Notes: generated by a model not told the origin, from the letters alone. Positions 10,231 through 18,266 are shown, counted from the first letter of the stretch. The stretch: DNA of 33,595 bases from Nemertoderma westbladi (GCA_032718475.1 JAUCBJ010003893.1:1-33595), one strand, 5' to 3'. Program-made: numbers and translations.

Positions 10231-10770
10231 GCACAACCTGTATCAAAAGGTATATATACAATAGGTAGTCCTAATAGCAACCCTGTAACTAAAGTTAAAC
10301 ATACAATAGGTAGGCATAATAGCAAAGCAACCCTGTAACAGAAGTTAAACATACAATAGGTAGTCCTAATAGCAACCCTGTAACAGAAGTTAAACATACA
10401 ATAGGTAGGCATAATAGCACACCCTGTAACAGAAGTTAAACATACAATAGGTAGGCCTAATAGCAAAGCAACCCTGTAACAGAAGTTAAACATACTGTAC
10501 AATAGGTAGGCCTAATAGCAAACCCTGTAGCAGAAGTTAAACATACAATAGGTAGGCATAATAGCACACCATGTAACAGAAGTTAAACTTACAATAGGTA
10601 GGCATAATAGCACATCCTATAACAGAAGTTAAACATACAATACCCACAATAGGTAGGCCTACCTGTAACAGAAGTCAGAAGTTAAACATGCAGTAGGTAT
10701 GTAGGTAGGCCTAAAAGCAAACCCTGTAACATAATAAGTTAAACATGCAGGCCTAAAGCACACACTGTAA
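10231..10770. repeat. Minisatellite, 45-50 bp unit, about 11-12 copies
   Basis: Units begin CCCTGTAACAGAAGTTAAAC and continue ATACAATAGGTAGGCCTAAT followed by AGCAA. Length varies through insertions such as AGCAAAGCAA and the exchange of CCTAATAGC for CATAATAGC. Units become irregular toward both ends, with a partial first unit and short, rearranged units after about 10640. Because of the repetition it is open in places in several frames, but nothing supports coding. Confidence 0.92.
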
Positions 10771-10775
10771 GTAAA

Positions 10776-10945
10776 TGGCACTTATTTTTCCATCACTAAA
10801 AAAATCATTTTTTCACAAAATGTAATGCAATAATCACTATTTTAAATCATGTTCGCTAAATTTAATCATTTATCATGAAAATTAATCACTTATCAATAAA
10901 ATTAGTCACTTTATCACTAAAATTAATCACTTATAATTAAAAGTA
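10776..10945. repeat. Degenerate AT-rich short repeat (AAAATTAATCACTTATCA-like)
   Basis: Loose repetition of an 18-19 bp word, clearest at 10862-10932, where AAAATTAATCACTTA recurs. It directly follows the minisatellite and is too diverged to count copies with confidence. Confidence 0.55.
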
Positions 10946-11650
10946 ATTCATACTACTCCAGTACCCGTGGTGTATTGCGCCTATTAGTATTACAGTTACA
11001 GTGTGCTACAGTATAAAAGTTACCAAGTGAAAGATAAGAGCAGGTTACAGAGTGGGTTTTTCTATCCAAAACAATAAATAACAATGAATAATGTTGTTAC
11101 TAATTGAGGGAAAGGAGCAGGTTACATTTTTACCAATTGAGGAAAAGGAGCAGGTTAGAGAGGTGAGCTTTCGACCAAAACATTAAACGATGTTGTAACT
11201 TTAACTTAAACTTTATTGTAACAATTTTCCGTATATACATACATGTAATTAAATTGCACCGCAAAATATTGGGTTGTTATAAAATAATAATATAGTAGTA
11301 CGTAGATCTTATGCCATGCTATTTAATTCCTATTGAGGTAAATAATTGAGGTAAATGAGTCGTTTACAGAATTTAGATTTTTACCCAAAGCAATGGAAAG
11401 TTGTAGGTTACAGAGTTAGGCTTTTAGAACCAACAAAATATGTACCGGTACTTCGAATCTCAATGCCAATAAAAAAATAGTTATGACCATGAGTAATTAA
11501 TTTTAATGAATTAATTATTAATTTTAGCGGAGAATGATTGAATTTAGTGAAAAAAACGCAATAAAAATAGTGGAAATATGATTAAATATGATTCTGCCTT
11601 ATATTGTACAATATTAGTTTCTGTATAGCCCTACTACTGTAACTACTTAT
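10946..11650. other. Non-coding sequence
   Basis: No gene is seen. The word GGAGCAGGTTA or GAGCAGGTTA recurs three times between 11038 and 11160, next to AATTGAGG(G)AAA, suggesting an old tandem duplication of about 35-80 bp. The rest is AT-rich. Confidence 0.5.
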
Positions 11651-11870
11651 CATGGGGTGTTTGAAAAAGGTGTACTGGACACAGAAAACATGGACAATGG
11701 ACAGACCAATCACGGGCAATTTGCGTCACACCGCATGTCCACCTTTTTCAGCTTTGTTGTCCACCTTTTTCAAATTTAAATAAGGTGGACTGGGTTGAGA
11801 AAGAACAGGTAATGAATTGACCAATCAGATTGATTTGCACATTATAGCAGCTCTGTCCACGTTTATCAAA
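11651..11870. repeat. Left outer arm: two palindromic GAAAAAGGTGGAC units
   Basis: The first unit (11661-11750) starts TTGAAAAAGGTGTACTGG and ends TGTCCACCTTTTTCA. The second (about 11779-11870) starts AAGGTGGACTGG and ends CTGTCCACGTTTATC. Each also holds an internal GACCAATCA box. The outer edge, CATGGGGTG then TTTGAAAAAGG, is matched in inverted orientation at 16001-16030. The pattern suggests a MITE-like or foldback DNA transposon family with these words as terminal inverted repeats; no transposase is visible. Confidence 0.75.
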
Positions 11871-12242
11871 AAATTTCAGAAGGTTTTTATGGATTATTAA
11901 TGTTATTATTCTCCCATATTTACTGTGAACAACCAGCCAACCGAAGTTGTCGAAATAGGCCTAGTTCAATCATGGGGCGAGCCACGCGAAGTCTGCGAGC
12001 TAAGCCTTACAGCCTTAGCATCAATATTTGAACGTCAATATTCTAACTCATTACAGTATAAAGTTAATTATAATAACTAGGCCTACCTATTGTACTGTGT
12101 TGCTATGAGGGAAATATAATATGCTTTATTTACCGTCCATCCCGATATCTGTTGTTAAACGACCGAGCGCAGCGAGGGGAGTAAATAAGTCCCCATATTT
12201 TGGGAGTGGCGGTCCGAAACCCTAATTCAAAGAGGAAATGGA
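11871..12242. other. Non-coding sequence inside the left arm, with a GAGCCACG-type repeat copy
   Basis: No gene is recognised. At 11974-12004 the text GGGGCGAGCCACGCGAAGTC followed by TGCGAGC is a diverged copy of the dispersed repeat seen at 4488 and 16669. At about 12161-12200 a short GC-richer patch contains GACCGAGCGCAGCGAGG. Confidence 0.5.
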
Positions 12243-12286
12243 GGCCCAAAACCTTAATTAAAACTGTCATGTAACGAATTGTAACC
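12243..12286. repeat. Left arm of inner inverted repeat flanking LINE-B
   Basis: Reads GGCCCAAAACCTTAATTAAA then ACTGTCAT and on to GTAACC. The reverse complement of 15482-15527 aligns over the same span with a few mismatches and gaps; the best block is TAATTAAAACTG. Only 14 bp separate this arm from the start of LINE-B, so LINE-B lies in the loop of an older inverted repeat. Confidence 0.7.
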
Positions 12287-12289
12287 CCT

Positions 12290-12300
12290 TAAATATTTAA
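12290..12300. repeat. Candidate target-site duplication, left copy (TAAATATTTAA)
   Basis: The 11-bp word is repeated exactly at 15406-15416, immediately after the (TAG)n tail of LINE-B. The two copies bracket the element as expected for target-primed insertion. The word is AT-rich and palindromic, and a similar TTAAATATTTT follows the right copy, so chance similarity cannot be fully excluded. Confidence 0.65.
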
Positions 12301-12310
12301 CATAAAATTA

Positions 12311-12353
12311 CGCTTGTAGGAGTTGCGACCACAAGCGGTTTACTCCCGCAACT
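12311..12353 (+). ncRNA. Candidate H-type pseudoknot in the LINE-B leader
   Basis: CGCTTGT (12311-12317) is the exact complement of ACAAGCG (12331-12337). AGTTGCG (12321-12327) is the exact complement of CGCAACT (12347-12353). The two 7-bp stems interlock as an H-type pseudoknot that ends just before the ATG at 12361. The strand order is that of P1 and P2 in HDV-like ribozymes, which are known at the 5' ends of several LINE groups. However, the P3 and P4 hairpins of that fold are not evident, so self-cleavage is not claimed. A role in 5'-end processing or in translation is possible. Confidence 0.55.
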
Positions 12354-12360
12354 GAAAGAT

Positions 12361-15300
12361 ATGAGTATGAGAACCCTCCAGGAGAAATACCGGCTCGGTC
12401 GTCGCCCGGGTCAACAAGGACCGCGTCCCTCAGTGGTACACCAGGCTGGGGTCGATAAATTGGCTACTGGAACAGAAGACAGAGAAGGAAGAAGACCCAA
12501 CCTGTTGAAATGTAAAAATACACTAAAGATTGCTACAATGAACGCACGCACGCTGAAAGCACATACCAAACAGGGTGACATGGTCGCTCTGGCAATGGAA
12601 TATAACATCATCTGCATGCAAGAACATCGGATTTGTCATGAAGATACTGCCATGAGGTACAATGACATTGGAAATGGATGGACGTTAGTAACAAGCTCAG
12701 CAGTAAGAAACTCGGCCAATGCATCAATTGGTGGAGTAGGAATTCTGCTAAGCCCATTTGCACTTAAGACCCTAAACAACATCGAATTTATAAATTCCAG
12801 GGTTATGATCGCAACATTTGATGGGAATCCCAAGACAACAGTTATATGTTGCTACAGTCCAACCAATGCCTCAGAGCCAGAACAAGCAGTCAAGTTTTAT
12901 GAAGAACTGACTGGACATATAAAGGACATTCCGAAACACAATGTTAAAGTCATTGCTGGTGACCTGAATGCGGAAATTGGCCCAGAAGACATCAAGGGTT
13001 ACACCTATAACACCAGTTCTAACATAAATGGGTACTTACTTTTAGACCTAATGGAAAAATGTGAATTGATACCAGCAAACAATACATTCGAAAAGAGTAA
13101 GGGGAAGCTATGGACCTTTCAATACCCTAATGGAACCAAAGCACAACTGGATTACATCCTTATAAACAAAAAGTGGAGAAACAGCATGATCAACTGTGAG
13201 GCATACAGCTCGTTCAACCTAATTGGTTCGGACCACAGAATTGTGACTGCAGAGATCAGACTCAGTTTGAGAGCCAGCAAACCCAGGACAAGCAAGCAAA
13301 TCAACTATGACTGGGAAAAACTCAGAACTGACAATGCTGTAAAGGATGCTTACACAGTAGAAGTTCAAAACCGCTTTGAAGCACTTCTGTCAATGGATGA
13401 AGACCAATCCACCGATTCAATATACCAGAATATAATAACAGCCCACAAGGAATCAGCTAAGAGGCATATCCCCCAGAAACCCAAACGAAAACAGTATGTG
13501 CCATGGCAAAACTCTGAGGTTACTTGTAAGAGAGAAGATCTTAAGATAGCCTACAAAGTTAAAACCGAACAACCAACAACCGAAAACATTAACAAGGTTG
13601 AGAAAGCTAAGGACGATCTTAAATTGGCCTACAACATCAGCCAGGAAAAGTACATACAGGATAAAACTGAAGCAATTACAACTGCTCACATACAGCAACA
13701 ATCAAGACTTACCTGGCAAACTGTAAATGAGGTATCTGGTCGGAAAAGTTGTGCAAAGGGGCGCCTCAAAGCCGATAGTCCTGAAGAACGTGTTGGGAAG
13801 TGGAAAAATCACTTCAGCAACTTGCTTGGGCAGCCACCAAACATCGAGGTCAGCCCTACAAGGAAAATATATGACAAGACACTACCTATAGAAACAGGGG
13901 ACTTCACACCTGCCGAACTCCAAAGAAGCATTAAAAGCATGTCCAATAATAAAGCGAGTGGATTAGATGAAATCCCAGCGGAGGTATGGAAAACCGGAGT
14001 GCTAAACAGACCATTATTGAATGTTTGCAACCGGATGTTAAAAGGGGAAAAGCCACCACCAATTTGGACTAAAGGTCAACTAAAGCCTCTCCCCAAGAAA
14101 GGAGACCTCGGCATACCAACAAACTATCGTGGGATCTGTCTGCTTGTGGTAGCTGCCAAAATATACAATAAAATGATTCTATATAGGATTAGGCCTCACA
14201 TAGAGAAACTACTGCGTAAGAGCCAAAACGGATTTCGACCAAGTAGATCAACAATAGCTCAGATACTTGCACTACGGAGACTGATTGAAGGAATTAAGTC
14301 AAAGAATCTCCCCGCAGTCATGACTTTTGTGGACTTCAAGAAGGCATTCGACTCCATCCATAGAGGTAAAATGCTTGAAATCCTAAGAGCTTATGGAATA
14401 CCAGAAGTAATTGTTGCTGGCATTGGATTGTTATATTGTGACACAGAAGCGCAGGTACTCTCACCAGATGGTGAAACTGAGTTTTTCTCAATCCTGGCTG
14501 GCGTACTGCAAGGTGACACATTAGCACCATTACTATTTGTAATTGTGCTGGATTACGCAATGAGGACGGCCACAAAGGGTGAAGATCTGGGATTCACACT
14601 TCAAGAACGCAGAAGTAGTAGATATCCGGCAACTACAGTCACAGACACCGACTTTGCGGATGACATCGCCCTGCTCTCTAATACGCTAGCAGATGCACAG
14701 CTTCTACTAAATAAAGTGGAGAGGGCTGCTAAGGAGGTTGGATTGCATATAAATGCTACAAAGACCGAATTCATGACCTTTAATGTTGATGGAAACTTGA
14801 CAACCATTGATAATAATCAACTAAGGAAGGTCGATGACTTCCAGTACCTTGGATCATGGATAGAGAGTAGCAAAAAGGACATAGAAGTTAGGAAAGCAAA
14901 GGCTTGGGCAGCTCTATCAAAAATGGATACCATCTGGAAATCAGATCTCTCCAGGCACCTCAAGACTAAGTTCTTTCGAGCCACAGTGGAAAGTGTATTT
15001 TTATACGGGGGTGAGACCTGGACACTGACTAAATCACTTGAACAACGAATTGATGGTTGCTACACAAGACTACTAAGGGCAGCCCTAAACATCAGCTGGA
15101 GACAACACATGACAAACGCCGAGCTTTATGGTACAATACCACCTGTATCAACCACCCTCCGTGAACGCAGATTAAGATTCAGTGGGCACTGCTGGCGAAG
15201 TAAAGACGAGGTCATACCAGATCTACTTCTCTGGCAACCAACTCATGGAAAGCGTAGTCGTGGACGACCGGCCATAAAATATATAGATCAACTTGAAAGG

Positions 15301-15396
15301 GATACTGAACTTGGGAGAAACGAAATTGCGACAACTATGGTGAATCGGGAAGCATGGAAGGATCTCATTTCCACTGTCCGAGTTCGCTCGACCTAG
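12361..15396 (+). CDS. LINE-B ORF: endonuclease / reverse transcriptase polyprotein
   Basis: 1011 residues from ATG 12361; a second in-frame ATG follows two codons later. After a basic N-terminus of about 50 residues comes the endonuclease domain (about 55-305), with N61 (MNART), E88 (QEHR), Y165 (CYSPT), D201 and N203 (GDLNA), D264 (LDYI) and S290-D291-H292. A lysine-rich linker (about 310-500) precedes the reverse transcriptase (about 515-800), with LPKKGD, NYRGI, D658 (FVDFKKAFDS), GVLQGD (714-719) and FADD (765-768). The C-terminal region (to 1011) has RLRFSGHCWR, KRSRGRP and the closing NREAWKDLISTVRVRST. All expected catalytic residues are present and there is no stop or frameshift. The protein would nick target DNA and prime cDNA synthesis on the element RNA. 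The stop codon is the first TAG of the 3' tail. Confidence 0.95.
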   Translation: MSMRTLQEKYRLGRRPGQQGPRPSVVHQAGVDKLATGTEDREGRRPNLLKCKNTLKIATMNARTLKAHTKQGDMVALAMEYNIICMQEHRICHEDTAMRYNDIGNGWTLVTSSAVRNSANASIGGVGILLSPFALKTLNNIEFINSRVMIATFDGNPKTTVICCYSPTNASEPEQAVKFYEELTGHIKDIPKHNVKVIAGDLNAEIGPEDIKGYTYNTSSNINGYLLLDLMEKCELIPANNTFEKSKGKLWTFQYPNGTKAQLDYILINKKWRNSMINCEAYSSFNLIGSDHRIVTAEIRLSLRASKPRTSKQINYDWEKLRTDNAVKDAYTVEVQNRFEALLSMDEDQSTDSIYQNIITAHKESAKRHIPQKPKRKQYVPWQNSEVTCKREDLKIAYKVKTEQPTTENINKVEKAKDDLKLAYNISQEKYIQDKTEAITTAHIQQQSRLTWQTVNEVSGRKSCAKGRLKADSPEERVGKWKNHFSNLLGQPPNIEVSPTRKIYDKTLPIETGDFTPAELQRSIKSMSNNKASGLDEIPAEVWKTGVLNRPLLNVCNRMLKGEKPPPIWTKGQLKPLPKKGDLGIPTNYRGICLLVVAAKIYNKMILYRIRPHIEKLLRKSQNGFRPSRSTIAQILALRRLIEGIKSKNLPAVMTFVDFKKAFDSIHRGKMLEILRAYGIPEVIVAGIGLLYCDTEAQVLSPDGETEFFSILAGVLQGDTLAPLLFVIVLDYAMRTATKGEDLGFTLQERRSSRYPATTVTDTDFADDIALLSNTLADAQLLLNKVERAAKEVGLHINATKTEFMTFNVDGNLTTIDNNQLRKVDDFQYLGSWIESSKKDIEVRKAKAWAALSKMDTIWKSDLSRHLKTKFFRATVESVFLYGGETWTLTKSLEQRIDGCYTRLLRAALNISWRQHMTNAELYGTIPPVSTTLRERRLRFSGHCWRSKDEVIPDLLLWQPTHGKRSRGRPAIKYIDQLERDTELGRNEIATTMVNREAWKDLISTVRVRST

Positions 15397-15408
15397 TAGT
15401 AGTAGTAA
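15394..15408 (+). repeat. (TAG)4 3' tail of LINE-B, including the stop codon
   Basis: The text TAGTAGTAGTAGTAA begins with the stop codon of the ORF and runs straight into the candidate target-site duplication. The truncated copy ends the same way with two TAG units followed by TAA (4679-4687, minus strand). The element therefore has essentially no 3' untranslated region. Confidence 0.9.
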
Positions 15409-15416
15409 ATATTTAA
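15406..15416. repeat. Candidate target-site duplication, right copy (TAAATATTTAA)
   Basis: Exact match to 12290-12300 on the other side of LINE-B. Its first bases overlap the possible end of the TAG tail (TAA), so the boundary is uncertain by about 3 bp. Confidence 0.65.
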
Positions 15417-15481
15417 ACCACTTAAATATTTTGGGTTCTAAATTCCACAAAATTTCTTAAATTAGAGCATCGGGACTTTAA

Positions 15482-15527
15482 GGTTACCGGTATAGGGTTA
15501 ATGGCAGTTTTAATTAGGGTTTGGGCC
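15482..15527. repeat. Right arm of inner inverted repeat flanking LINE-B
   Basis: The reverse complement starts GGCCCAAACCCTAATTAAAA and aligns with 12243-12286. Without LINE-B the two arms would be about 80 bp apart. Confidence 0.7.
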
Positions 15528-15644
15528 TGACCAACTAACCCAACCACAAAAATAAACCAACAAATCTAAGTTAAAGTGCTGTACGGTACGCTAGACCTAC
15601 TATTTATTATACCGGTACTGTAATTCTATAGGGGGGCAATCCGC

Positions 15645-15673
15645 GGGGGGGGGGGGGGTGGGGGGGGGGGGGG
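15645..15673. repeat. G-tract (G14, T, G14)
   Basis: Two runs of 14 G are separated by a single T. This is another long G/C homopolymer in an AT-rich setting, here between the inner and outer right arms. Confidence 0.9.
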
Positions 15674-15755
15674 TAGATACTCCTAGGACACCCGCAGCAT
15701 TCTTAATGCAGCTGCTTCCAGCATGCCCATTATAGATACAGTAGATAATTGAAAC

Positions 15756-16033
15756 CTGAAAAAGGTGGACAGTCCAATCACTAATAAATATGTAGCATTG
15801 CTTTAATACGTTTCTGATTGGTCAGACTATTATCTATGTTTTTTTGTGCATGTGTCCAGTCCACCTTTTTCAAACACACATCTTATTCCCAATTATGTAA
15901 CTAAGAAAGCGAAACTTGAAAAGGGTGGACAGACCAATTGCAAACTGCTTTGCATAATACACGTTTCTGATTGGTCTGTCCGTTGTCCATGTTTTCTGTT
16001 TCCAGTCCACCTTTTTCAAGCACCCCTTTCATG
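15756..16033. repeat. Right outer arm: two palindromic GAAAAAGGTGGAC units
   Basis: Unit one (15756-15873) opens CTGAAAAAGGTGGAC and closes GTCCAGTCCACCTTTTTCA. Unit two (15915-16020) opens CTTGAAAAGGGTGGAC and closes TCCAGTCCACCTTTTTCAAG. Both contain TGATTGGTC-type boxes. The end of unit two plus CACCCCTTTCATG is the inverted match of the left outer edge at 11651. Two such units on each side of LINE-B give the region its overall dyad symmetry. Confidence 0.78.
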
Positions 16034-16650
16034 ATGTATTTAAAATTAAAAGTTGTATTTTGATATAAAATGTTACTGTATTAACATTATCGCGGCTCCT
16101 TTTTCGGGATCCTAAGATTAGTTGAATATAAGAACGAAATCGAGATGTGGGGCGAGACACGTAGTCGGTGAGCCTTGGCATACGGTTCATATAGGGCAAA
16201 TGGGGCATGTCCGTCTGTATGTCCGTCTGTAAGTCTGGTAAACATTTGAACGCGAATTTCTCAGCAACGCTAGTTCGGAATTGAACCAAACTTAGTAGGT
16301 AAGTAGTACAGGGCAAGTTCAGAAAATTTGTAAAGTTTATTGAAAAATCATGCAGTATGGCGTCAGCTACGACAGATTATGTGGTTTTTAAAAAATGTTA
16401 AATTTCTCGGGAACGCCTCATTTTCCTGAGCTGAAATTTTGATTGGCTGTAGAGAATCATGAAGTCTATCTTTTACGAAATTGAAAAGTTAAGAAATTTA
16501 ATTTGGGATCCGCTAGTGATCCGTAATGACATAGGCCTACCGGTACGGTACTGCTGTACTGTACAAGAACGAAATTGCAGACTAACAATTTGAAACCACC
16601 CAGGACCCAGCGGATTAATATATGATTGTATATCGAATGAAGAATACTTT
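16034..16650 (+). repeat. Dispersed repeat with TGTCCGTCTG units, otherwise non-coding
   Basis: At 16149-16185 GGGGCGAGACACGTAGTCGG then TGAGCCTTGG is a diverged copy of the GAGCCACGAAG family. It is followed by a TGTCCGTCTGTA tandem (16207-16232) and by GAACGCGAATTTCTCAGCAA (from about 16249), which looks like the body of a longer interspersed repeat. No ORF is credible. Confidence 0.5.
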
Positions 16651-16790
16651 ATAGCATGGGGTATGGGGTCCGAGCCACGAAGTTGGCGGAGCCTTTGCCA
16701 ACTGACTCTATCTCTTAGGGGTGTAGGTCAATTATGGCAAATAGTTCATTCAATAATGGTACTGTATGTCATCGTCGTCGCTACGATTTT
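16651..16790 (+). repeat. Dispersed repeat with GAGCCACGAAGTTGGCGGAG core, plus-strand copy
   Basis: Contains the exact 20-bp core found inverted at 4488-4515, then CCTTTGCCAACTGACTCTAT and the shared AATTATGGCAAATAGTT. It is the best-preserved copy of the family in this window. It lies about 220 bp from the CELF-like exon. Confidence 0.6.
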
Positions 16791-17008
16791 GACTTACTTA
16801 TAAGCACATTTCCCATCTATGATTTATTTGCAATTTGGTTAATTTCTTAAATACAGATTTTGTGATACAATTGCTTAATTTTAATTTGTATCTCATAACT
16901 GAGCCTCGTGCTGCGCGAAGGCCCCACGAACGTGTAATATTATCTGATGCTGATCTGATATTATATGCATAGTTAAGCACAGAGTGGGTGATGTTCTGAG
17001 TAATAATT

Positions 17009-17014
17009 TACCTT
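17009..17014 (-). other. Predicted 5' splice site (donor) of the CELF-like exon
   Basis: On the minus strand the exon ends AAAGAAAG and the intron begins GTAAAT, a good donor. It splits a glycine codon after the first base (phase 1), at the point in the RRM where the protein similarity stops. Confidence 0.75.
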
Positions 17015-17177
17015 TCTTTATACCAGTAAATCGATCTTTGAGAACAGTGAGCTCCACAATAGTTCCAAACTGTTCGAAAACCGGGCGAATGTCCTGTTCT
17101 TGAAATTGTCGAGGAATCTGTCCAATGAATAATTTGTTCACAACCAAAGATTCATTACTATTGAAAACGGTCTTCAT
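17012..17177 (-). CDS. CELF (3/4/5/6-like): CELF/Bruno-like RNA-binding protein, exon with the first half of RRM1 (partial)
   Basis: This exon encodes 55 residues plus one base from ATG 17177. [15 protein letters not shown] holds the RNP2 motif (LFIGQI) of an RRM, and [15 protein letters not shown] then LKDRFTG closely resembles RRM1 of CELF proteins, best the CELF3-6 group. CELF proteins bind GU-rich RNA and regulate splicing, stability and translation. The frame ends at a consensus donor just after IKK; the RNP1 half of the domain is expected in the next exon, which I could not find in the window. A plausible acceptor, CTTCTTGCAG, ends at 17191, placing the exon at 17012-17190. The open frame continues upstream of the ATG through that acceptor, so the initiator could lie in an earlier exon. 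It is either a live gene or a well-preserved fragment; the splice signals favour a live gene. Confidence 0.78.
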
Positions 17178-17190
17178 ACTGAATAACAAT

Positions 17191-17200
17191 CTGCAAGAAG
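17191..17200 (-). other. Predicted 3' splice site (acceptor) of the CELF-like exon
   Basis: On the minus strand CTTCTTGCAG precedes the exon. A second AG at 17179-17180 (GTTATTCAG) lies 12 bases into it and could serve as an alternative acceptor. The pyrimidine tract is short. Confidence 0.55.
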
Positions 17201-17611
17201 TTATGCAAAGATCGTAAGTTTGGGTTAAACCTGTTAACATTATATAAGAGTTAATGAGATGACATGAGATGTGATACAGAAATTGTTTTGTTTCCTTGTA
17301 ATTATTGGTGAGTGTCAGCACTTTTATTTTCACTTTATCAACGATTTCTCGGTCGGAAAACATATATCAATCAATATTACAAAAGATATGAAGGATATTC
17401 GGTGTTTTATCATAAAACAAGGCAATGTATTTGCTGACGCTACTTTCTGTATATGCTGATTTCTTCCAGTCTATTTGCATTTTCTATCTGATTATACTTT
17501 GTTAATTTCTTATATTATAATTAAAAACTCGTTAATTAATCGTTGATATACAATCAAGCATTATAGTAAAGCTTATTCAATATTCAATATTCCATATTCA
17601 TTATATTTATT
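17201..17611. other. AT-rich flank between the CELF-like exon and the satellite
   Basis: No gene is seen. Overlapping ATTCAATATT words at about 17575-17605 form a short degenerate repeat directly at the edge of the 34-bp array. Confidence 0.5.
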
Positions 17612-18266
17612 GGATAATTCAGGATGAGTTTCCCCCTCACCTCTTAGATAATTCATGATGAGTTTCCCCCTCACCTCTTGGATAATTTAAGATGAGTTTC
17701 CACCTTAACTCTTGGATAATTTAAGATGAGTTTCCACCTTATCTCTTGGATTATTCAGGATGAGTTTCCACCTTAACTCTTGGATTATTCAGAATGTGTT
17801 TCTTCCTTAACTCTTTGATTATTCAGGATGAGTTCCCCCCTCACCTCTTAGATAATTCAGGATGAGTCCCCTTAGCTCTTTAATCATCCAGGATGTGTTT
17901 CTTCCTTAGCTCTGTGATTATTCAGGATGTGTTTCCACCTTAACTCTTGTATTATTCAGGATGTGTTTCTTCCTTAACTCTTTAATTATTCAGGATGGGT
18001 TTCTTCCTTAACTCTTTGATTATTCAGGATGAGTTTCTTCCTTAACTCTTAAATTATTCAGGATGAGTTTCTTCCTTAACTCTTAAATTATTCAGGATGG
18101 GTTTCTTCCTTAACTCTTTGATTATTTATGATGAGTTTTCCCCCTTAACTCTTGGATAATTCAGGATGAGTTTCCCCCTCACCTCTTGGATAATTCATGA
18201 TGAGTTTCACCCTCACCTCTTGGATAATTCAGGAGGAGTATCTTTCTTAGCTCTGGGATAATTCAG

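Larger units (their letters stand above)
12301..15405 (+). mobile_element. LINE-B: full-length, apparently intact non-LTR retrotransposon (RTE-like)
   Basis: A compact element of about 3.1 kb: a 60-bp leader, one uninterrupted ORF, and a tail of four TAG triplets that contains the stop codon. The candidate duplication TAAATATTTAA lies on both sides. A single endonuclease plus reverse transcriptase ORF, a very short or absent 3' untranslated region and a short simple-repeat tail instead of poly(A) are features of RTE-like clades. Assignment to RTE or RTEX is inferred without a phylogeny. The intact frame and catalytic motifs, with a second copy nearby at about 95% protein identity, suggest recent activity. 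It is antisense to the CELF-like exon. Confidence 0.93.

Noticed and set aside
10087-10502. Open frames on both strands over the 45-50 bp minisatellite
   Set aside because: Repetitive translations with internal length changes, no homology and no gene signals.
12311-12353. A complete HDV-like ribozyme
   Set aside because: The first two stems are in the right order, but the P3 and P4 hairpins are not evident, so only a pseudoknot is reported.
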